Below are positions 40,531-51,700 of a stretch of 64,000 bases of DNA, piece by piece. A model generated the notes under the pieces. That model saw only the letters and a program-made list of their open reading frames with translations, did no database searches and was not told the origin of the DNA. Both the position numbers and the translations under genes were made by a program. Positions within the stretch are counted from its first letter, which is position 1. Each line of letters begins with the position of its first letter. The DNA comes from Trogon surrucura (taxonomy: Eukaryota > Chordata > Aves > Trogoniformes > Trogonidae), in NCBI GenBank assembly GCA_020746105.1, contig CM036628.1, positions 21,595,191 through 21,659,190 of the forward strand. The letters are read 5' to 3'.

Positions 40531-43519
40531 CGGGGAGCGGCACAGCGGTGGCTCCAAGGCTCTACACTGCTGGAGCAACTCCATCAAAACCAGTTCTGCT
40601 TTCCTGCCCACATACGTGTGATTGTTGCCTTTATGTGTATCTGTAAATACAGTTTTGCTAATGGCTTTAATTGTTTGTTGTGAATACCTCTCTGGATACT
40701 CCCATCATTTTCTGTTTAAGAACGAGCACCTGAAGAGCACTGCAAAACACAGACAGAATGGTTTGAGTCCCCCTTCTTGCCTTAAAATCAGCTGCTGATT
40801 TTAAGCAAGGATATTTGGGTTTTCTTTAGCTGTCTGGCGAGTGCAAGCCTTGAGGCATGGGGGGAAAAAAGGGCTTTTAGCAATGGTGCAGAGAGGAGTG
40901 AACAACAGAGCAAGGCAAAGCACAACTCATTTGGGGCTTGCCATTGCGAACAATGTGAAAGCAAGGACCATTTGCATCATCACTGTCGTCAGGGGCACTG
41001 CCTGCTTCTCTTCTTATGCTTTAAAACCGCAGGTCCTTGTTGCACGGACTTGCATGAAACAGAGCAGTCCAAAGTGTCCTGTCACGAGCAAGCTGTATGG
41101 GCTGGGAGGGGTTCAACATGGGGTCAACAGCAGCATAGGGAAAGCGTCTCAGATACTCGGAAAACCTCACGTTTTATGTCTGCGATGGGACACAGTGGAG
41201 GGAAAACTGGAGGGAGTGAGGGTGGGAGGGCAGAAGGGAAGAAAACTACCATCTTGGGCAAAGTGAAATGACGCCCTGCACTAACCTGGCCCGGGAAGGA
41301 GTGGGTGGCTCTCCACCGAGGCGGGTGAACATGCCACGAGCACTGGAAAGCCCGTTCCTGCCTTGGAAAAGGCTTGCCGAGCTTCCTGACTCAAGCCCTG
41401 GAGCACCACAAGACGGTGTTTTAGAGAAGCCAAATGTCTGCTGAATACCTTTATGACAAATTCAGCAAAAAATCCTAACTGACATGTGCAAAAGAGTCAC
41501 AGCATGCACAGGGTGATCATGTGAAAAAACTGATTTATGTAAGGGCCCTGGAGAGGAACCTCCTCGCTGAGTTAGATGTACGGCTGCAGTGAACGCCGTA
41601 TGGCTGGGCGAGAGACTGAGTTCCTCTGAACTGTTATTTTGAGCACTGGAAGCGGAAAGGGCACTGAATCAAATAAAAAGTAAGTCACAAACCACCTCAA
41701 AATTCTACTCAGCTACTTCTTAAGCAATCATGGGAAAATTTCTCCTAGGGAAAATTCCACAGACCTCAGCTTTTTGCACAAGGTAAGCAACACAGGTGGC
41801 TCTGAAGACGTGGCCTTGGCCGTGAAGCGAAAACTAAAGCTGGAGAAAAGTCAGCCCGGCAGGGACGAGACTTCAGCTGAAGGTCGCGACCAGCTGAGCG
41901 CCAGGCTCTTGCTGGAGCATCCCCAGGAGGGCTCGCCCTGAGGCCGGGTGCATCAGAGCGTTTGCGGAGGGGAATTCTGCGCAGTTCCCGCCGCCTTCCG
42001 TAACCTCCCCACCCGGTTAAAGCATGATCTTGTGATGCCTCGGGCAGCGATGGGCAGAGCGCCGACGTGGACCGGAGGGGAAGGTGGAGGGTGGCCAGAC
42101 CGCTGCGTGAGGTGACTCCGCACCACACGGGGGGAGCAGGGGACGGACCCCGGCGCCAGGGGAGGGTGTATGTGAGGAGGGCGTGGGCCGGGTGTTAGCC
42201 TGCTCTGCAGCCGCGATGGGTTTCTGCCTGTACTTGGTGCCCTCTAGTGTCGTCAATCCTGCAAAAAAAAAACACCCGTAAACCAGATTCCCTGGTCCAG
42301 AATTCGTGCTAATTCACAATGCAGTAATTTTGTTAATTATGCTACATAACTGCACCTCAATGGAGGTAACGTGACCCTAAGCATATCAGATAATTACAGT
42401 CACCACACCAGGTACCTCAGGACACATTTCTGTAGGCTGAAGACAGCATCTCAAAGGCTTTAGCCTGCAAAATACACCTGGGTCTGTCAGACGTCCAGCA
42501 CTTTACTTGACCCAGCAATGCGGAAAGCGCCACACAGCCCGTCGCTCCTTGGTGCAGTATGGCGAGATGCTAAAGCCCATCGAAGCCCGAGCTGCTGCCA
42601 AAGGGGCAGCCCTGCCACCCCCCAGGTCCCTGTGGGCCCTGGCAGCCGGCCTGGGCCACTCCGGTGCTGCCCTGCGCAGCTGGCAGGATCTGACGGGGAA
42701 CACCCCAACACAGTGAGAGCACCTCCTGCTCCGTTGGCAGCGTTCTCAGCCTCCTGCGAGGCCACGAAGGTGGGCAGCACAGCCTCAAAGAGGGGAAGCG
42801 AGGTGGGAGCGAGGCTACCCGCTTCAGTCCCAGCTCCAGTGCCGGTGGGCTCTGATGGCCGTTGCAGCAGCTTCCCAGCACCTCGGCAGCTGTGGGCATA
42901 AGAGGGACAACCCCAAACCACACGGGCTTGGCGCAGCTCTGCGAATCACCACCAGCCAGCCAGCATGGACTGCCAGGTGCTCTGTTGCATCTGGATTCAA
43001 TGAGGTTTTTAGTGGAAAGTAATCCTACAGGTGACCTATGCCGACATAATCTTTCTCAGTTAACTCTCATCTCAGCCTTCCAAAGTGCAAAAGCTGGTGT
43101 CAGTGTCTGCAACTGTCCCAGAGCCGCGATGTGTGGTCGGGGCTGCTCTTGGCAGGGCGCGAGAGGGGCAGTGGCCTCAAAGGGCTGGGCACTGGCACCG
43201 AACACGACCCCGCGTGAGGAGAACTGCCCCACGTGAAAGATGAAGTCACCCTCATCCCCCTGCAGAACAACTTCTGTCAAGTGTTTTTTTCCGGTGGAGA
43301 TTGCATCATGAACCTGGCTGAAACACCGAGCTGCAAAGAATCAGAAGATTTAGAGAGAAAAGAGTGAGGAAGCTGACTGCTTAATTGAATTTCGTCCAAA
43401 ATCCTTCCAGTTACTCCAATCTGACAGTCTAGCTTCTCTAGAAGCTGTTACCTGGTGATGGCGGGGAATTTATGGGACTTCTCAAAAGCATTTGCTGGAG
43501 AGAGATTGCTTGGATTTTG

Positions 43520-43540
43520 AAAAAAAAAAGGGGGGGGGGG
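43520..43540. repeat. Homopolymer junction A10-G11
   Basis: Ten A followed by eleven G. Error-prone in sequencing and potentially variable in length. Confidence 0.9.
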
Positions 43541-43905
43541 AAATGTCTCAGAACAACAGGTCAGGTACTCATCCTGGTGCAACAACTACCACCGAGAGCT
43601 GCTGACCCAGCCACTGGAAAAAGCAGCACTAGCTCTGCCTACCTTCCACCTCCCACAGCCGGGGAACACAGTGAGAGTTTGCAACGGGCCGGGCAGATCA
43701 AAGCTTAAGAGCCAACTAGTTTGGAGGCACAATAAACTGAGAGTGCCGAGATCAGTACCACTGGGAAAATAAACTCCCTCCTGCAGAGAGCAGTTAAGTT
43801 CCACGCGGCAATTCTGTGAACGCTGTGATGGAGCCAGTGTTTCGCACAACAATCCCGGGATACTTCCAGGACACCGCCCCCCGAAACCAGCCCAAAGGTT
43901 CAGGC

Positions 43906-43925
43906 GCTGAGTCACGCTGAGTCAC
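43906..43925 (+). promoter_or_regulatory. Tandem AP-1/MARE-like sites, GCTGAGTCAC twice
   Basis: A perfect 10-base direct repeat, each unit containing the AP-1 core TGAGTCA (43908-43914 and 43918-43924). The pair sits at the upstream edge of the CpG island, about 300 bases before the core promoter. TGAGTCA binds FOS/JUN, and GCTGAGTCA also resembles the site of MAF/NRF2/BACH dimers. One helical turn of spacing would place both dimers on the same face. Confidence 0.5.
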
Positions 43926-44199
43926 ACGGCGGGGACCGGGGCTCCTCCGGCGTCCGTAACAAGTCTACGGCAGAGATGCCAACCAAAGCCGGCTCTTCGG
44001 GACCGAGGTCCTCCCCTCGGGCCCCGGCTGCCCTCCCCGCCCCACGGCACCCACCGCTGCTGCACTCAGCCCCGACCCCGCTTCCCCCGGCCCCGCTCGC
44101 CACCGGTCCCCCGCTCTGCTCCGGCCCCCCCGGGCCCCGCTCCCGCCCCCGCCCGGGGCCCGGCGCGGCAGATCGGCGCCGCTCCCGCTCGCCCCCGCA

Positions 44200-44275
44200 C
44201 GGGCCGCTCATTTGCATAGCCCCGCCCAGGTGGCGGCATCCGCCAATAGGAGGCGGCGGGGCGGGGCGGCCGTCG
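44200..44275 (+). promoter_or_regulatory. EDA2R: EDA2R core promoter: octamer, GC boxes and CCAAT box
   Basis: In about 60 bases there is an octamer ATTTGCAT (44210-44217), a GC box CCCCGCCC (from 44220), CCAAT (44243-44247) within CCAATAGG, and GGGGCGGGGC (44258-44267). This is a dense, typical TATA-less CpG-island promoter about 50-100 bases upstream of the predicted exon 1. Octamer/Sp/NF-Y binding is established for these motifs in general, but not shown here. Confidence 0.6.
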
Positions 44276-44299
44276 CTGCTTGCTGCCCGGGGCGCGCTG

Positions 44300-44487
44300 C
44301 GCGCGGTTCCACGCGGGTTCGGCCGCTCCCGGTGCCGGTCCCGCTTAGCACCGGCCTGTCCGCGCCGCCCGGTCCGGTCCGCCCCGACGCGCCGGTCCGG
44401 TCCGCCCGCTCGCTCCCGACTTGCATGTCCTGCTCGGTCTGACGTGCCCGGTCCGCCCCGCCGCGCCCTACCGGCACCGGGACACAG
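44300..44487 (+). other. EDA2R: EDA2R non-coding exon 1 (5' UTR), approximate 5' end
   Basis: The CpG island holds a consensus splice donor, CAG followed by GTAAGG, with the exon ending at 44487. Upstream lie GC boxes, a CCAAT box and an octamer, so transcription probably starts near 44300. The 5' end is an estimate. The frame entering exon 2 meets a TGA at 44440-44442 and has no ATG after it, so translation cannot begin in this exon in frame with the receptor. Linking this exon to exon 2 is inference from position, strand and donor quality; a transcript would settle it. Confidence 0.6.
44425..44442 (+). other. Short upstream ORF in exon 1 (5 codons)
   Basis: ATG-TCC-TGC-TCG-GTC-TGA encodes MSCSV and lies inside the predicted 5' UTR. 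If exon 2 starts at 48666 it is in the same frame as the receptor and is closed by its stop. The receptor ATG at 48690 has a weak context (C at -3, C at +4), so a minimal upstream ORF could affect initiation there. The effect on translation is inference. Confidence 0.45.
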
Positions 44488-45840
44488 GTAAGGCGCGGGG
44501 TCCGTGTCCCCGCCTGCCCGCCCCGTTACCCGTGTCACAGCCGGAGCGGTTGCGGGGGTCGGGGGTACCGGCGGGGGCTGCGGTGGGCCCCGCTCCCGAG
44601 AGGGCAGCGGCAGCGATACACACGGGCTGCCGCCGGCTCAGACGGGCGCCGCGGAGAACGGGGGCTGCCCCCGGCTGGGGATGCCGGGCGGGGCGATGCG
44701 GGCCGGCCGTGCCTCAGCGGTGCCGAGGAGCCCCTCGCCGAGACGTGCCCGGGCATATCCCGGCTCCCGGCCCGCCTTCCCGCGGCCGGGCGGCGGGGGG
44801 CGCCGGCGCGGCCGGGCGGCTCTCGGTAGCGCTCGGTGAATCGCCACGCGTGGGTCGAGCAGCGGCCGGTCCCCGCGCGTGGCGGGCCGGGGGCGGAGGG
44901 GGTGCGGCGGGCGGGCTGGGGCTTGCCGGGCTGCGGGCGGGGCGGCGGGGGCGGCGGACACGCGGGGGCGGCGCGGCCGGGCCTGGCAGAGCCATGTGTG
45001 TGTCCCGGCCCCCCCCGCTGGGCTGCTCAAGCCAGAAATAGCCTGTCGGGGGTCCGGGGTCCGCAGGCACTTGGAGGGGCGGGGGTCGCTCCGCACCCCT
45101 CGCGGGAGAGCTCGCGGCTGTGCGGGGTCGGCTGCTCGGTGTGTGCCCACCCCGGGAGCCTTGGCCTCTCCCAAGGTGTCCGGCGTGGTCAAGGGCACGT
45201 TTGGGTGGGTCTGGGTAGGGGCTAATGGCAAACTTCTTTGCTACAGTTGTTATTCAGTTGCTTCTCTCGGTGCCGTCTGTGTGGTGGCATCTATGACGGT
45301 GTTGAAAACTGCAGAAACCACCGGCCCAGGCACTTCAGATAATTACTGTTGCAAGCAGGACAGTGACAGTTACTGACAAGGAGATGTGGGGCAAAAAGCA
45401 GACAGAAATCCGTGGTTTTAAGAAGATTGATACAAGTTTTGGAGTCTGATTCAGATTCAGCCTTCTCCCTATTTTTTGCTCCTGTAAGCAGCCCTTCCTC
45501 CTCAAGGTGTCCCTGGGGGTGGCAGTCCCTCCGGGCGTGGTTTGTGGTGTAGGGAGTCTGGCAGCGATGCTGTGGGGACAGGAGGCGAGCGGGAGGGGAA
45601 GAATGGCTGAGCGAGAGACCGGGACCAGGCCATGCCAAAGTGTATGTGGTGACGTGTTCCAGCAAACACTTTGTGTGTCCCCCGCTTCTTTTCACTTGCA
45701 GTTTTCGTGCGGGATTTCAGCTTCGTGTTTGGTGGATACAATTTACTTGTCCCAGGTGCTGCCCTAGCCCGTCGCGTGCCAGAGCAGAGCCCTCTGTGAC
45801 CTGGGGCTGCCTCGCTCTGTGTGTGGGTGTCGGAGACCCC

Positions 45841-45851
45841 GGGGGGGGGGG
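45841..45851. repeat. G11 run in intron 1
   Basis: Eleven G directly after GGAGACCCC. A T12 run follows at 45998-46009 in the same intron. Confidence 0.9.
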
Positions 45852-48689
45852 TCTCGGCCCCTGGCCCAGGCGAGCAGAGCCCCACGGCTGGAGGGGACGA
45901 GTCCGTGCCTGGGACAGGGACCAGCCCAGCCCATCTCCTGCCCTGCGGGGCTGTGGGCAGACAGGAGGACCAGAAGCACTATTGCTTTCACTGGTGATTT
46001 TTTTTTTTTCACTTGCTGTTTTCCTCACTCTCTTTTTCCTACAAAAATCCATTAGCTGATTGCAAAAGAAATTTATGAGTAGCTTAGATTCCCACGTAGT
46101 CTAATTTTTTTTTCGAAAATTGTTTTCACAGGAAAAAGAAAATGACAGTGCTCCAGAGCTGTCACAGAAGTGAATGAACTGCAACTTGCACTGTAGCTTT
46201 CTTTGCTGAAATGCTTTTTATCTCATGCAGTGAAGCCCCTTCAGTAACTCATGTGTTTGCTCTCTGGAGTAATAACACAGTGGGGAGCACACTCTGCTCA
46301 TGTTGCTCAGACAAGTCGTCTCATTAAGACAGTAAGAGTCCTTTAACAAATTATGTGTTTAAATTGGAAGATTTCATGCATCCCAAAATGATGGTGATAC
46401 GTTGTGCTTCCCTCCAACCTGCAAATGTATTGATACTGTGTCAGGTTTATATTCCTCTTTGGCAAATCAAACCTGTTGCTCTGGCAGTCACCTCGAGATC
46501 CCATGTGTAGTTTCCAAAGAGATGGGAGGGTTTTGTTGTTTGTTTTTTGCTTTCAGCTAATTAGAAGCAGTTGTTTTAGTCGCTTATTAGACTATCAGAA
46601 ATTGGTGCTTTACCAGAGCAGCACCATGTGGTTTGGATGTACGCTCCACTGACAACTTAAACATCTTGGTTCTGGTGGTGTTAAAGTAAGAAGTACAAAA
46701 ACCCCACAGCTTTGAATTTCGTGCCAGATATTGAACAAAGCGTTCACTCCATGTATCGTTGTGTTGTGGCTTGAGAAACAGCAGGCCTGCTCTGCGATTT
46801 GTGCTTTTGCTGGCACGGCCGGGGCGCGCCGTTTCCCCGCTGTCCCGGAGCGATGCCGTCACGCTGGCGGATGGCCCCGTGCGGGAGCTGCCCTGGCACG
46901 AGGCTCCTCCAAGCTGTGCCTCCTCGGGGAGATGGGCTGGAGGGCTCCGTCCCTCCTGAAGTCCGTAAATAGATGAGAGAAAATGGTCAGGTTGCGTTTT
47001 GCAAGACGGTTTCACAGAACATACTGCTGGTTTGGGCTTTTTCTGTTTGTGTTTCTACCAGTTCTCCTTTCTTGTGCTACGACGACACTTGGAGAGAGGG
47101 TGCAAGTCAGTCCCCTTGTTCCCCGGACTCTGGTGTCTTGGCTTCTTTTGGGTTGCCTGCAACTCCCTTTCACACATCTCGTGCTCTTGTTAGGAGCAAA
47201 AGCCTAAATCAAGCTCCAGACTCCGGAGCAGAACACTGCTGGTGCTGACCCCCTGCGCTGGGCAGAGGGACCCGCCAGCCGGGTGTGGGGAGTGCGGGCT
47301 GTTAGCCTGCCAGCCCCCCCAGAGTGGTTGTGTGGCACCTGCTTGGGGCCTGTCTCCCCACTTTTTCCTACTGCGTTTCAGCCTGTAGCTGAGCCCTTCG
47401 TTTCTCCAGGGGCTGGCACCGGGGTCCCCCTTCACCACCTTCTGAGATGGTGACAAATCTCCTTTATTTATTCGATGGTGTCAGTAACCTTTATGCTATT
47501 TGCAGGCCATGATCATGCCCCTCCCGAGATGTTTGCAAGATAAATTTAGCTCCCTTAGCTCCTCATCGCCAGTCCTCGCTGGCTTGCAATGCCTTCCCTT
47601 GCAACAGCAACGAGACCCGGCTGCGTGCAGGACCCGTGGCGAGGGCTGACTCACTTTCTGAGCTCGTCCGGAGCAGACTTCATCTCGAATGAATCCTGGT
47701 CGTTCAGAGCCTGGGGAGCCTGTCCAAGTGTTCCGTTCCAGAAGGCAGCCAGCTGGGGAGTGGTGGGGGATTAGGCAGAAGGGCTCAGAAAAGCCTGCGA
47801 AGGAATGCTGCTGCGGGACCTGGTGTGGGGTGCCTGGGAATGGTGCGGGTGGGAGGGGAAGGGGCAGTGGCAGGAGGGGCCGAGGGTGCTCGTGGGCTCT
47901 GTGATTTGCTCCCCCCGCTGCTGCAAGAGTTTTGCACGGACCGATCATCGTGGCTGAGCCTTCCCTCTTACTGGGGCTGTGGAGTGGGATGGCTGCCGCT
48001 GAAATGCTGAATTTTCCCAGGTGGTTCAGGCTGCCTAGGGTGGTGGTCTTTAAAAGAGCATTCTCGGGCGTTCGCTGTTCAGAAGCTGACCAGTTTTGCA
48101 CCTGAGGCTGACTGAACACTGTTTCTCTCCTGCTTTGCTGCACAAAGTTATGGGAAAAGCAAAATGAAGATTGGTCTAGTGGGGATGGATTTAATTCCAC
48201 TTCTGTCATCACAGTAAGAGCCCACCTAGAATGGGCAGGAATGAACAGACAGCCTCGAAACTCCAGATAAATTGCTCGGTTTGATGGCTTCAGTCCAAGT
48301 TCCTTGTCCTTGGCAAGGTGCAGGTCCCATGTTTCCCTCGAGCACCGAAGATGAAGCGGGAGGTGCAAGCTGTGGCTCCACCGATGCCGATGCGGTTTGG
48401 CTGCTAACTCGGCTGAGCCATTGACTCGCTTCAGGAAGGCTCTGGGTGCTGTTTCTGAGGGAGGTGGGTGCTGCTTCTGCCAGTCCTCCGAAACAGACGG
48501 CTGCAAGTGCCCGCACCAAGCTGGAACCTGTGCAGAGCAAGAGCCGGCACAGCCGTGGGTGCCTGTCCTGTTCTGCCGGGGACACGGCCGCCACGGGAAG
48601 GGCACACTTAAAGAGCACTGGGGCTGGCTGTAACCTCTCTGCCTTCTCTTCCTCTGCTCCTCAAGCTCCCGGCCCTGCCTCCAGCCCTG

Positions 48690-48776
48690 ATGCACTGCCA
48701 AGAGAGCGAGTACCTGGATGAGCTCGGGAAATGCACCCCCTGCAGAAAATGCATGCCCGGGCAGGAGCTTTCCAAG
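48690..48776 (+). CDS. EDA2R: EDA2R exon 2: start codon and first cysteine-rich segment (residues 1-29)
   Basis: Starts at the ATG giving MHCQESEYLDELGKC, which matches the start of human EDA2R (MDCQENEY...). The exon ends at a consensus donor (AAG followed by GTAA) in phase 0 after the conserved PGQELSK. The acceptor is either AG at 48664-48665 or AG at 48683-48684; both keep this ATG as the first available start. Cys3, 15, 18 and 21 belong to the first TNFR repeat. There is no hydrophobic leader upstream: the in-frame codons before the ATG read LPALPPAL. The receptor therefore probably inserts via its membrane span, as described for mammalian XEDAR. Confidence 0.93.
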
Positions 48777-51700
48777 GTAAATCAGCTGCTCTGGAAGGAC
48801 CAGGACTTGATCTAGCACTGAGGCTTTTACAGTGCTGGGTGAATCCTCTGCCAGCCTTCCTTCGGAAGGATGATCTTAGGTCCTGGCGAGCTGGGAAAGA
48901 GCTGGGACTCAGTGGGAAGGGTCAGTGAACGGTTTTGCTTACCATGGATAGGAGGGCAAGATGAAGGAAGTAGGAGGTGGGAAAGACTTTCAGGTTGCCC
49001 TTATTTTGCTGATGGAAATTGCCTCCTGGTGCCTAGCCCCGAGTGAAGCCCAGCCAGGCACTCAGCACTGTGTCCGCAGGGCATGTTGCTGCTGGAGCTT
49101 TCCTCCTCCCTAAAGGCAGCTGGTGGGCTCTGGCTTCCTCGTGTGTCCCCTCGGAGCTGCTCTTGGCTGGGTTCCGAGAACCCTTCGCATGAGCAGTAAC
49201 CCCTCCACCCTCTGCCCCCAAAGAAGGGACGTCGTTCCTCTGGGTACCACTGGGCGATCCAAAGTGGCTTCATGGCTGCAGCCATGCACTCGACTTCGTG
49301 TCTCACAGGACTGTGGCGACGGCGGTGGGGGGGATGCGCAGTGTGTTGCCTGCCCTCCCAGGAAATTTAAGGACAGTTGGGGACATCACGGCTGCAAGCC
49401 CTGCCTCTCCTGCGCCCTCATCAACCGCATCCAGAAGTCCAACTGCACGGCAACGGCCAACGCGGTCTGTGGGGAGTGCCTGCCAGGGTGAGTGGGGCCA
49501 GGGTGTGCAGAGCCAGGGTGTGCGCGCCTGGGAACATGCTGGAGGGTGCACAGAGGGAGCTTTGTCTGAGAAACGTGAGACGCAAGAGGAGCACTGGTGG
49601 CCCAGCGCTGCCTCTTTGAGGATGCTGCTAATGACATGGAAATCGAGACTCATCCCATTGTAGCTCCAAAGAAGGGAACCTCAAGGCTCCCATGAAGGAA
49701 CAATGGAAGAAAACCCCTTGCAGGCCCAAGTTGTTGGACACCAGGGTCGTTAAACCCTGGAAGATAAGTGACTGTAGACCACTACAGGTGGTGGTCCCCA
49801 AAGGGGAGGATGGCCTCTGCCTCAGGTGACAGCTTTAAGGAGCTGCTGAAATAGACTGCAGGAGTGAGGGCTACGCAGCTCGCCCTGGAGAGCAGGTGGC
49901 TCGGGGCAGAGGGACGAGCCGGGGCTCTGGTTTGTGATCCTCTTCCCAGATGCAGCTGTAGGCTGGGGTGTTTCTCTGCCTTCATGGAGCTACTGATCCC
50001 TATGGCCTGCCTCAGCAGACATGGGGTGGGGAGTGGTGGGAGGCTGCTTGAGCAAAAGTGGTGTGGCGTGAAGACGCACCAACACATCGTCAGTAGGGTA
50101 AAACTAATGAGTCTCACGACAATCTAAGACATGAAAAGCAGCTGTAGGTACAGTTTCGGCTGGTGTTGGAGAGACGTGCTGCCTTGGGGTGTCTCAGCCT
50201 GCCAGGGCACCGGGGGCTGGCGGGGCTCGCCATGGGGCCGCGTGCTGCTGAGACCCTCTGCTCTGTTGGCAGGTTCTACCGCAAGGCGCGGATCAGCGGG
50301 CAGCTGGACTGGGAGTGCATCCCCTGCACGAAGCAGACGCCCTCCTCCGAGCCCCAGTGTACGTCCTCGCCACGGCACAGTCGTCGTGTATGGGAGGGGG
50401 TGGCCCAAGCCTTGGGGTTAGGCTCTGACGTGGCTGCTGTGTTTGCAGGTCGGTCCCGAACAAACTTGGTGAAAGTGGCTGTCCCCACTGTCCCACCGCA
50501 GGACACGGCCCTTCTTGCACTGACCAGCAGCGCCCTGGTCATCATCGTACTGGTGCTTCTGGCGCTCTCCATCATCTACTGCAAGCGGTTTTGGAAGAGC
50601 CAGTGCCAACGAGGTGAGTCAGTGCTGCCCCTCCTCCTCTTCCTCCCTTTGCTGTTAACACGTGCCCCTAGCCCCCTCCCTGCTGCGTGGAGCATTGCCT
50701 CTGTCACTGCTGCTCTTGCAGCATACAGTGACCCAAACGTTCCTCTGCTCTTGCAGAATAAAGACTTCATCCCACTTTTTACATCTGTGGGTCCTCTCTT
50801 GTGCTTTGCCTGCCCAAAGGCATGGAGGAGCCTCGCTCCTCTGTAGTACCAGAGCTAGTAGGAGGGGAAGGCTGTTTCGCAGTTGGAACCAGCGATCCTC
50901 TCTCCCCAGGGTTTCTCGGGGCTGGGCTGAAGTTGAGTGGCTCTTTGCAGGGCAGGACTGGTGAGAGAGGAGGGCAGCAGGTTTGGTGGCTGGGGTTGGG
51001 GCACTGTGGCATCCAGCAGCGTGCCAGGGAGCTGCTGGCTCCCGGCTCCTCGCCAGCAGACATGCCGCACAGCTGAGCACATGCTGGGGAAGCGAGCCAA
51101 GCCTTTGCTCAGACCGGTTCTCCTCTACCCTCCCAAGTCTTCCTGAGGACTCAGAACTTCTCTGGCCAGCGAGCGATGTTCCCGACCGCAGCAGCCCCCG
51201 GCAGATTCCTGTGCGAGGAGCAGATGTCTGGTCCCTGCTGCCTGGGTGTGAAGAACCTGAGCCCCTGTTACAGGCAGGCGGAAGGTACCTGCTCCTGCTG
51301 CCTTCCTCCTTCTCTGGGCGAGGGAGGGTGTTGCTGGGCACCAGCTCGCACAGTCGCTACCGAGATGTCCTTGGGCAGGAAGGGATGTAGAGCTGGACAC
51401 TGTCTGAGTCCCACCAACGTGAGATTTGGGACTTCTCTTAACAAACACTTACGGACCTTTACGAGAAATGCTTGTGTGCAGCTTCTGAGCCCTGCAGCCC
51501 CCTCCTGCCCTCCCTGTGGCTGGGCAGGGATTGACTCCGCTCAAAACTTTGCAGAAAGGCACAGAGGTGTCTTTGCTGAGCAGTCATGCGGGCGACTGGG
51601 AGCAGCACTGCTGGCAGGGGGCTCCCAGCACTGCCGATGGGTTTAACGGTGGGGCTGGCAGACCCCCAGAAGGGGTCAGTGCAGGCCCAGGGCTTTGCTG

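Larger units (their letters stand above)
29331..43899. other. Non-coding stretch between the two CpG islands
   Basis: No exon recognised. 33-41 kb is T- and G-rich on the + strand (for example 34261-34320 has 28 T and 5 A), a pattern often seen on the sense strand of transcribed DNA. AATAAA motifs occur at 36677-36682 and 41671-41676. AT-rich blocks at about 32.2-32.65 kb, 37.2-37.4 kb and 42.28-42.4 kb look like candidate conserved non-coding DNA. The 19-bp minisatellite lies at 40.47 kb. Confidence 0.5.
43900..45150. other. CpG island over EDA2R promoter and exon 1
   Basis: Very GC-rich, dense CpG from just after the twin AP-1 sites to about 45.1 kb, including GGTCCGGTCC-type short repeats at about 44380-44405. 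Several long open frames on both strands come from the lack of A/T-rich stop codons and do not resemble proteins. The island covers the promoter, exon 1 and the first about 600 bases of intron 1. Confidence 0.8.

Noticed and set aside
47496-48818. 440-codon minus-strand frame, the longest in the window
   Set aside because: It runs antisense across EDA2R exon 2 and intron 1, shows no family resemblance, and has no splice or promoter support. Treated as a chance frame.
49309-50613. TROY (TNFRSF19) as identity for the receptor
   Set aside because: The cysteine-rich part is similar to TROY, but MHCQESEY, ECIPCTKQTP and ECTELDLQKFSS are EDA2R features.
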